A DNA stretch of 46,702 bases. It comes from Pseudomonas sp. UFMG81 (lineage in GTDB: Bacteria; Pseudomonadota; Gammaproteobacteria; Pseudomonadales; Pseudomonadaceae). The notes below the pieces were generated by a model. The model was given only the letters and a program-made list of their open reading frames with translations, was not told the DNA's origin and did not search any database. The DNA is taken from positions 1 to 46,702 of the forward strand of contig NZ_JACAFQ010000039.1 in NCBI RefSeq assembly GCF_015354575.1. Direction: 5' to 3'. Positions 40,673 to 46,702 of the stretch are shown in pieces. Both the position numbers and the translations under genes were made by a program. Position 1 is the stretch's first letter; each line of letters opens with the position of its first letter.

Positions 40673-41428
40673 ATGACACGCATTTACACAAAGCCCGGCG
40701 ATGAAAAGCCCAAACTTGACAAACAGTCTGTGCTGGATTTTTTCGAGCAACGCGCCAAGAAAGCTGCAGATCTTGGCCCCACACGCGCAGTCATCTATCA
40801 GGATAAAAGCCTCGACCTGGCAGAGCGTCGCGATCATGCCGAGAAAGCGCTTCTGCTCCCCAAACTTAACCTGACAGACAACAGTCGAGTTCTAGACGCA
40901 GGTTGCGGCACCGGTCGCTGGGCAGAAGTGGTGATTCCTCTCTGTTCCAGCTATGTTGGGGTGGACGTCAGCCCCGGGTTGGTAGCCATAGCGAAACAGC
41001 GCTTCATCGCAGCGTCAAACGCTCGCTTCCATGTCTGCGCAGTCGATACGATCACCCCAAACGCCGAAGACATGGACCTTCCGTTCAGTCACATCCTGTC
41101 ATTTGGCGTCTTTATCTATTTAAATGACGACGAGATCACAAAAGCCATGAATGGCTACCTCTCAGTAGCTAGCACGGCAACCAAGATACTGTTCCGTGAA
41201 CCGATCGCTGTCTCTGAACGCCTGACACTGCTTGAACACTTTTCCGATGAGATGAATCAGCAATACAGCGCAATCTATCGCACAGAAGGCGAACTGCGAC
41301 AACTGATGCAACCCACGCTACAGAAGCACGGTTTTCGGCAGGTTTCTGAAGGTGACGTCTATTCGGATAACACGCTCAACAATCGTGTTGAGACCAAGCA
41401 GAAATGGTTCCTGTGGGAGAAAGCGTAG
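40673..41428 (+). CDS. SAM-dependent methyltransferase
   Basis: A 251-residue class I methyltransferase: SAM motif RVLDAGCGTGRWAEVVIPLCSSYVGVDVSPG, acidic post-I region and ILSFGVFIYLNDDEITKAM as motif II/III. The N-terminal ~60 residues (DKQSVLDFFEQRAKKA) are helical, as in small-molecule and sugar methyltransferases. The substrate is unknown; operon position suggests an O-antigen substituent. It begins 17 bases after the fused transferase and ends three bases before the HAD gene, so the genes are co-transcribed. Confidence 0.87.
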   Translation: MTRIYTKPGDEKPKLDKQSVLDFFEQRAKKAADLGPTRAVIYQDKSLDLAERRDHAEKALLLPKLNLTDNSRVLDAGCGTGRWAEVVIPLCSSYVGVDVSPGLVAIAKQRFIAASNARFHVCAVDTITPNAEDMDLPFSHILSFGVFIYLNDDEITKAMNGYLSVASTATKILFREPIAVSERLTLLEHFSDEMNQQYSAIYRTEGELRQLMQPTLQKHGFRQVSEGDVYSDNTLNNRVETKQKWFLWEKA

Positions 41429-41431
41429 CCC

Positions 41432-42031
41432 ATGAAGACGGCATTTTGCTTCGACCTGGATGGCACTGTCTCAAGCCTGGAAATCTTACCTTGCATCGCT
41501 TCCGAACTCGGCGTAGCCGATGAAATTTCAACACTTACCCGGATAACTATGGACGGACTGATTCCCTTCGAGGATTCATTTCGGCTCCGCTGCCTAATCC
41601 TAGGGCAGGTTCACCCTTCACGTATTGCAAGCATTGTCTCGGAAGTCCCCCTGGACAAATCTCTCCTTTCATTCATCCAGCAGAATAAAGAAAATTCCTT
41701 TATTGTTACCGGCAATCTAGATTTGTGGATCGCCCCCCTACTTGAACGGTGTAGCTGTCACGCATTTTCATCAAAAGGGCTCTATGAAAACAACAGGATC
41801 CGCGTGGAAAAGGTTTTGAACAAGGCGGACGTGATCATGGCGTTACGCAAAGAAGGATATGAGCGCATCATTGCCATCGGAGATGGTGCCAACGACGCCC
41901 CCATGCTTGCACTCGCGGACATCTCCATTGCCTATGGCGGTGTTCACCCTCCCGCGCAGGCCGCAAAAAAAGTCGCCAGCCATATCATTCACGAGGGGGA
42001 AGCACTATGCAAAATGTTACGTGCGCTGTAA
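41432..42031 (+). CDS. HAD-IB (SerB-like) phosphatase
   Basis: A 199-residue HAD hydrolase. Motif I CFDLDGTVSSLE has both catalytic Asp residues, motif II is FIVTGNLDLW, motif III Lys is in KVLNKADVI or nearby, and motif IV is IIAIGDGANDAPMLALAD. It resembles phosphoserine-phosphatase-type HADs with a small cap. In this operon it may dephosphorylate a precursor of the nucleotide-activated compound, or remove a phosphate before methylation; the substrate is unknown. Its last 25 bases overlap the start of the nucleotidyltransferase gene. Confidence 0.87.
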   Translation: MKTAFCFDLDGTVSSLEILPCIASELGVADEISTLTRITMDGLIPFEDSFRLRCLILGQVHPSRIASIVSEVPLDKSLLSFIQQNKENSFIVTGNLDLWIAPLLERCSCHAFSSKGLYENNRIRVEKVLNKADVIMALRKEGYERIIAIGDGANDAPMLALADISIAYGGVHPPAQAAKKVASHIIHEGEALCKMLRAL

Positions 42032-42696
42032 TTGCGGCAGCAGGCATGGGCACGCGGATCGGGCTCGGCATGCCAAAATGCATGATCGAGATCGACGGCA
42101 AAACCATCCTTACGCGACTGATCGAACAGCTTCGACCACAAGTGGACATCATGAAGGTGGTCGTAGGGTATCGGGAAGATATGGTAATTGAGTACTGCGC
42201 GCAGCACCATCGCGATGTCATACTAGTTCGAAACAAGGAATACAGAACTACCAACACTGCTTTCAGCTTTGACAAAGGCGCCAAGCACACCAACGGAAAG
42301 ATCATCTATATCGACGGTGACCTGATTATTTCGCCAACCTCGCTGAGTCAATTCATTGCAGCGTCGCACAAACACGAAATTCTGGTGGGGCTGACTGACT
42401 CGAAGAGTGAAAATGCTGTGTTCGCCGACTGCCAACAGACATCCGATGGCACAATCGTGGAGGCTTTCACGCGCACAGTGAAGGGCCCATTCGAGTGGGC
42501 GAACGTAGTCAGCGGCCCGTCAGATTTGCTTACCGATGCAAACGGCTATGTGTACGAGAGGCTAGAAGAACACCTTCCACTGCCTTCGATGCACCTGGAT
42601 TTGGCCGAGGTGGACACCGCGAACGACCTGATCGAAGCCAGAAAGTTTGTAGCTGACCTCGAGCAGCAGCAACTGAGCATTGCAATGACCCGGTAG
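42007..42696 (+). CDS. LicC-like nucleotidyltransferase
   Basis: A 229-residue single-domain NTP transferase. AVIAAAGMGTRIGLGMPKCMIEIDGKTILTRLI has the nucleotide loop and the PK motif, VVVGYREDMV follows, NKEYRTTNTAFSF matches the N-x-x-Y-x-x-x-N block of phosphocholine and phosphoglutamine cytidylyltransferases, and YIDGDLIIS and HLDLAEVDTANDLIEA give the metal Asp residues. It probably makes a CDP- (or NDP-) activated phospho-compound, the donor for the fused transferase. The start overlaps the HAD gene by 25 bases, with gagggggaagc as ribosome site. Confidence 0.85.
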   Translation: MQNVTCAVIAAAGMGTRIGLGMPKCMIEIDGKTILTRLIEQLRPQVDIMKVVVGYREDMVIEYCAQHHRDVILVRNKEYRTTNTAFSFDKGAKHTNGKIIYIDGDLIISPTSLSQFIAASHKHEILVGLTDSKSENAVFADCQQTSDGTIVEAFTRTVKGPFEWANVVSGPSDLLTDANGYVYERLEEHLPLPSMHLDLAEVDTANDLIEARKFVADLEQQQLSIAMTR

Positions 42697-42726
42697 CTTG
42701 TCGGCACCCGCCTATCCGTTTTGACA

Positions 42727-42751
42727 GTGGGGCCGTGACGAGCAGCCCCAC
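42727..42751. terminator. Hairpin between convergent genes, possible terminator
   Basis: gtggggc, 11-base loop, gccccac lies between the nucleotidyltransferase stop and the wbpM stop, which converge. No T-run follows on either strand, so function is uncertain. Confidence 0.35.
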
Positions 42752-42799
42752 CGTTCAAAGCGCCGCCTCTTGTAGAGACGCGGAGAGTAGCGGCCTCTC

Positions 42800-44788
42800 C
42801 TACATCGCCCGATCAGGGTTTGCGTTATAGAGGTAATCAACAATATCTTCGCTGGGGCTGTAGCCAACTACCAGTTCTTTCAGAATCTGGCGAACCTTGG
42901 AAAAGTCCTCCTGCTGCAGCACATCCTGAAGCTCCACCAGGCGCAACTTGAGGTCAGCCCAGGAGATAAAGTCTTCACTCGCACGCATAATCATCGGGTG
43001 TCGCGTGACCGTGACATTGTCCCCGATCAACAGCTCCTCATAGAGCTTTTCCCCAGGTCGCAAACCGGAAAACCTGATCTCAATATCACCATGCTTCTGA
43101 TCCATTGAGCGCACGCTCAGACCCGACAAATGAATCATCTTCTGGGCAAGGTCAACAATCCTGACCGGCTCTCCCATATCCAGAACGAAGACATCCCCTC
43201 CCTCCCCCATCGAGCCGGCCTGAATGACCAACTGTGCGGCTTCGGGAATAGTCATGAAATAGCGAGTGACCTTCGGGTGTGTAACGGTAAGCGGTCCGCC
43301 CGCCTTGATCTGTTTATGGAACAGCGGGATCACCGACCCGGAGGACCCCAAGACATTGCCAAACCTGACCATCGTGACACGCGTCCGGTTCGTGACAAGT
43401 GCCTGTTCACCGGGGAACACCAGTGCGTCTTCAGCACCTGCGCCTTGCAGTATCAGTTCGGCCAGGCGTTTTGTGCAGCCCATGATGTTGGTTGGGCGTA
43501 CCGCCTTGTCGGTCGATACCAAAACAAAATTGGGGACCTGGCACTCAATAGCCGCTCGAAGGGTGGCAAGCGTGCCGAAGACATTGTTCGTCACCCCCTC
43601 GTAGATATTATGCTCGACAATAGGGACGTGCTTGTAAGCAGCCGCATGGTAGACGGTATCTACCCGCCAACGACGCATAATGCTTTGTAGCCGGGCTACA
43701 TTATTGGTAGAGCCCAACATGGGAATCACTGTGGTCGTCAGTGATCCACGCAGCACTTGCTGCTCGAGCTCAGAAAAAACACTATAGAGGTTGAACTCGC
43801 TTACCTCATACAGAATCAACGTCACCGGCTGCAGCGCCAATGCCTGCCGACACAGTTCCGAACCAATGGAACCACCGGCGCCCGTAATAAGTACCGTCTT
43901 CCCTTTGATACAGCGCTCAAGCAGTTCTGATTGAGCAGGCACTACGTCCCGCCCCAAAAGATCGGCTACGTCCACCTCCTGAATATCGTCGACCTGTACC
44001 CTGCCACTGGCAAGATCGAGCACAGAAGGCACACTACGGACATGTATCGGGAAGCGTTCCAGGTAGTTCAGAATTTCCCGGCGACGGCCACGATTCGCCG
44101 ACGGGATTGCCAAGAGTATCTCTTTGGCATTCGTTTCATTGATGGCATCTTGTATATCCTGGGAACGGTACACACGAAGACCGGATATCTCTCGACCGGC
44201 AATATCCCTGTCGTCATCAATGAAGGCAACAGGGCGCATCAGACGCCCCATTCGAAGCGCAGCCACCAACTGATTGCCGGCCGCCCCCGCACCGTACACC
44301 GCAACTTTCAACAGATCGTCCTCTCGCCCGGAGAATGGCCGGTAGCTCGCCCCGTTGAACCAGTCCCCCGTGAAATAATGACGCATGCCTAGTCTGACGC
44401 CACCAATGGCAATCAGGCTGAGCCACCAATAGTTGAAGACAATCGAGCGAGGCACGATATTCTGGTGATTGCTGTACCAATACACGAGAAGCGCCAGTAT
44501 CAGCGAAGACAAACTGACGGCTTTGACAATGGTAATTAGTGCGTCGTTACCAAAATACCGCATCACTGCCCGGTACAGGCCAAAGCGAATGAACAACGGA
44601 ATAGCAATCAGCGGCGCAGCAATGAACAACCAGACATGCTGAGTCACCGGATTGACAAACTCGTCCACGCCCAGCCTGACAACAAAGGCCAGCCAAAGCG
44701 TGGCCCAGACCAATATGACATCCACGAACACCTGGATGATTCGTTTTTTTGACCTGGACAGTTTAAGCAACCTGCTACGAGCGTCCAT
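42800..44788 (-). CDS. wbpM: UDP-GlcNAc 4,6-dehydratase, membrane type
   Basis: A 662-residue WbpM/PglF-type enzyme. Four membrane helices occupy about residues 18-130. A first Rossmann-like fold follows (VAVYGAGAAGNQLVAALR), then the catalytic extended SDR domain (VLITGAGGSIGSELCRQ, LVSTDKAVRPTNIMGCTKRLAE, with Met in place of the usual Tyr as in WbpM). It converts UDP-GlcNAc to UDP-4-keto-6-deoxy-GlcNAc at the inner membrane. It is last in the unit after the phosphoglycosyl transferase. Strong ggaggg site before the ATG. Confidence 0.95.
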   Translation of the reverse strand: MDARSRLLKLSRSKKRIIQVFVDVILVWATLWLAFVVRLGVDEFVNPVTQHVWLFIAAPLIAIPLFIRFGLYRAVMRYFGNDALITIVKAVSLSSLILALLVYWYSNHQNIVPRSIVFNYWWLSLIAIGGVRLGMRHYFTGDWFNGASYRPFSGREDDLLKVAVYGAGAAGNQLVAALRMGRLMRPVAFIDDDRDIAGREISGLRVYRSQDIQDAINETNAKEILLAIPSANRGRRREILNYLERFPIHVRSVPSVLDLASGRVQVDDIQEVDVADLLGRDVVPAQSELLERCIKGKTVLITGAGGSIGSELCRQALALQPVTLILYEVSEFNLYSVFSELEQQVLRGSLTTTVIPMLGSTNNVARLQSIMRRWRVDTVYHAAAYKHVPIVEHNIYEGVTNNVFGTLATLRAAIECQVPNFVLVSTDKAVRPTNIMGCTKRLAELILQGAGAEDALVFPGEQALVTNRTRVTMVRFGNVLGSSGSVIPLFHKQIKAGGPLTVTHPKVTRYFMTIPEAAQLVIQAGSMGEGGDVFVLDMGEPVRIVDLAQKMIHLSGLSVRSMDQKHGDIEIRFSGLRPGEKLYEELLIGDNVTVTRHPMIMRASEDFISWADLKLRLVELQDVLQQEDFSKVRQILKELVVGYSPSEDIVDYLYNANPDRAM

Positions 44789-44835
44789 TACTCCCTCCTA
44801 CCCACTTAAAATCCCTCCAGGAAGCAGCGCACGCC

Positions 44836-45399
44836 TCAATGAACGACGCCATCTCGCTTTATTACCTTGCAGGCCGTAATAAACATTATCTTCATATCAA
44901 ACATCAGTGACTGTCGACGCTTGTACTCTGCATCAAACTTTACTTTTTCTGGTATCGGCAACTCATCGCGCCCATTGACCTGTGCCCACCCCGTGAGCCC
45001 CGGCCTTAACACATGAACACCGACTTCAGTCCTCAAGCGGATAAGATCGTACTGATTATAAAGCGCCGGACGCGGCCCAACAAAGCTCATATCGCCCCGA
45101 AAAATGCTCCACAGCTGCGGAAGTTCGTCCAGGCTTGTTTTTCGAAGAAAACCACCGATCGGTGTAAGATGACTCAAGGGGTCTTCTAACAGATGTGTCG
45201 CCACCGAGGGCGTCTCGGTACGCATCGATCGGAATTTCGGCATGCGAAAAATGACATTATCCCGCCCAACACGGTCAGACCAATAGAGCACGCTTCCTTT
45301 GGACGTCAATCGCACTGCGACCGCAACCAACAAGAAAGGCACCACAAAAAACACCACAAGAACCATAGCCATCATGAGGTCCAGCAAGCGCTTCAACAT
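44836..45399 (-). CDS. Monotopic phosphoglycosyl transferase (PglC/WcaJ C-domain type)
   Basis: A 187-residue initiating sugar-phosphate transferase: one N-terminal re-entrant helix (LLDLMMAMVLVVFFVVPFLL), VGRDNVIFRMPKFRSM, LRKTSLDELPQLWSIFRGDMSFVGPRP (catalytic Asp-Glu) and PGLTGWAQVNGRD. It loads the first sugar phosphate on undecaprenyl phosphate; with WbpM and the reductase beside it, QuiNAc-1-P is the likely substrate, as in the Rhizobium WreU system. The ATG at 45399 is chosen; an in-frame TTG at 45411 is an alternative, and neither has an ideal ribosome site. Confidence 0.9.
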   Translation of the reverse strand: MLKRLLDLMMAMVLVVFFVVPFLLVAVAVRLTSKGSVLYWSDRVGRDNVIFRMPKFRSMRTETPSVATHLLEDPLSHLTPIGGFLRKTSLDELPQLWSIFRGDMSFVGPRPALYNQYDLIRLRTEVGVHVLRPGLTGWAQVNGRDELPIPEKVKFDAEYKRRQSLMFDMKIMFITACKVIKRDGVVH

Positions 45400-45640
45400 A
45401 CCAGTACTCAATATCCTACTTACAAGTGACCATCGCTCTCAGCGGTAGAGAGTGAAAGCAACTACTGCCCTGAAATATGCCTGGACACTCAGGACGCTCA
45501 CCCCCTATCGAACCGCAAGAGATTATCAGAAAATCACCCCGAGCGCTGATATTGCGCGGCTCCCGACGTGCCGGGGCGAACCACGATGCCCGCCCACCCG
45601 ACAGTCTTTGACTGACGGGCAAGCGTGCGATCCACAGCGA

Positions 45641-46594
45641 TCAGCCACTTTTGAATTTCTGACCTGCGTCCTCGAGTGCTTGCCGAGAGGTCTTCAAAGG
45701 CCGCCACCCCAGTGCCTCACGCGCCTTGGCAGCGTCTATCCGAAGCGATCCGAACAATTGAACATACATATTTTCTCTTCCCAGCCTGCCGGCCAGCCAC
45801 CGAATGATTATTTTCGGGAATGGAAATTGAACGCTGCGGCGTGCCATGCCACGGGCCAAGGCATGCACCATCTCCCCCACCGAGAGATCATCGCCATCAC
45901 ATACCAAATACACCCCACTGGCCGCCCCCGGCCAAGTGACAACCGTTTTGACAAAACCAACCATATTCTCGAGCGATAATAAACTTCTCGAATTATTTAC
46001 CCGCGCAAAAGGCAGCGGCACGCCACAGGATACCAACTTCAACAACCGAGCAAAGTTGCCAGGCGCCTGCACCCCGAAAATCATGGGCGGCCGGATGATC
46101 ACGACCTCCATAGTGCAATTATTAGCAATCTCCAGCAGCCCACACTCAGCCTCATACTTCGACTGCGCATAAGGCGAATGGGGGGCTACAGCGCTTCGCT
46201 CAGTGAAGGGCTCGCCAAAGCTCTGCGCACCATTCACACCAATGGTACTGATGAAGATAAAGCGCTTTACACCTGCCAATGCCGCCTGACGCGCCAAGTT
46301 CAACGTACCGTCCGTGTTTACTCGCCTGAATTCGCTCAGCGGATCAGCAGAGTTGTCGTCCAGCACATGAGCCCGCGCAGCAAGATGGACCACTACCTCC
46401 ACACCCGTGAGAGCCACCTGCCATTCAGTTGAGCCATCGACGCCGCCAACCTGCACAACATCAGCGCAATGGGCGTAACTACTCGCCCTTGACCTGACAG
46501 CCGCAACCACCTCGAACGCACCACTTTCGTTACCGAGACTTTCGACCAATGCGCGCCCCACAAACCCTGTGGCACCTGTAACCATTACCCGCAT
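45641..46594 (-). CDS. SDR epimerase/4-ketoreductase, WbpV-like
   Basis: A 317-residue extended SDR: MVTGATGFVGRALVESL (NAD(P) site), HLAARAHVLDD, catalytic Ser in IFISTIGVNGAQSF, and SPYAQSKYEAE (YxxxK). The sequence style and position before the phosphoglycosyl transferase and wbpM match P. aeruginosa WbpV and Rhizobium WreQ, which reduce UDP-4-keto-6-deoxy-GlcNAc to UDP-QuiNAc; a simple 4-epimerase role is the alternative. It is the first complete gene of this unit in the window. The 229 bases after it hold only a small ccg/cagtc-type hairpin (45598-45618) and no gene. Confidence 0.88.
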   Translation of the reverse strand: MRVMVTGATGFVGRALVESLGNESGAFEVVAAVRSRASSYAHCADVVQVGGVDGSTEWQVALTGVEVVVHLAARAHVLDDNSADPLSEFRRVNTDGTLNLARQAALAGVKRFIFISTIGVNGAQSFGEPFTERSAVAPHSPYAQSKYEAECGLLEIANNCTMEVVIIRPPMIFGVQAPGNFARLLKLVSCGVPLPFARVNNSRSLLSLENMVGFVKTVVTWPGAASGVYLVCDGDDLSVGEMVHALARGMARRSVQFPFPKIIIRWLAGRLGRENMYVQLFGSLRIDAAKAREALGWRPLKTSRQALEDAGQKFKSG

Positions 46595-46702
46595 TTTTCA
46601 CCATTCATGATCACTGGTTGAGATTCAAATCACGCGTTTCTAAGGCAACCTTCTGATAATTCGATCAATCATCTTACGCCCACCCCCTCCTGTCCACAGT
46701 GC

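Overview
The window looks like chromosomal DNA of a Pseudomonas of the putida group. This rests on high GC with GC-ending codons in the housekeeping genes, many putida-type REP hairpins, Pseudomonas-typical small families (DUF3509, DUF2897), and a familiar run of genes (aroC, prmB, isochorismatase-like, smrA, folE, benE, curA, pyrF) next to an O-antigen locus bordered by a comEA-like gene. The species is inferred from gene content only.

Layout. 1-1130: a truncated IS3-family transposase whose right end abuts a long imperfect inverted repeat, plus REP and microsatellite-like tandem repeats. 1136-27770: mostly ordinary chromosome. In order it holds an LTA-synthase-like membrane phosphotransferase, a PLDc_N mini-protein, a ZIP metal transporter, a conserved hypothetical, an ankyrin protein, a DUF3509 gene behind a textbook sigma-54 promoter, an acireductone-dioxygenase-like cupin coupled to an MFS transporter, aroC, a secreted alpha/beta hydrolase, a coiled-coil/TM protein behind a FliA-like promoter, prmB, an isochorismatase-like hydrolase, smrA, folE, a glutaredoxin-like protein, a GST, benE, an acyltransferase islet (18044-19183), an HBM-type chemoreceptor, a divergent MocR regulator/MFS pair, an SDR, curA, pyrF and a DUF2897 gene.

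27826-46702: a comEA-like gene and then a surface-polysaccharide (O-antigen) locus of lower GC. A long minus-strand unit runs from fdtA to rmlA. It encodes dTDP-sugar synthesis (RmlA, RmlB, FdtA, an FdtB-like aminotransferase and a GNAT acyltransferase, probably giving dTDP-3-acylamino-3,6-dideoxyhexose such as dTDP-Fuc3NAc), an ABC exporter (Wzm and a short Wzt) and three glycosyltransferases. A second minus-strand unit at the right edge holds a WbpV-like reductase/epimerase, a PglC-type phosphoglycosyl transferase and WbpM, the likely set for making and loading a UDP-QuiNAc-type primer on undecaprenyl phosphate.

Between them, on the plus strand, lies a compact four-gene operon (38532-42696). 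It encodes a CDP-glycerol-glycerophosphotransferase-like domain fused to a methyltransferase, a second methyltransferase, an HAD phosphatase, and a LicC-like nucleotidyltransferase overlapping the HAD gene. I read it as a candidate system for activating, methylating and transferring a small phospho-substituent to the polysaccharide, perhaps as a chain-end cap. This is the most novel-looking part of the window.
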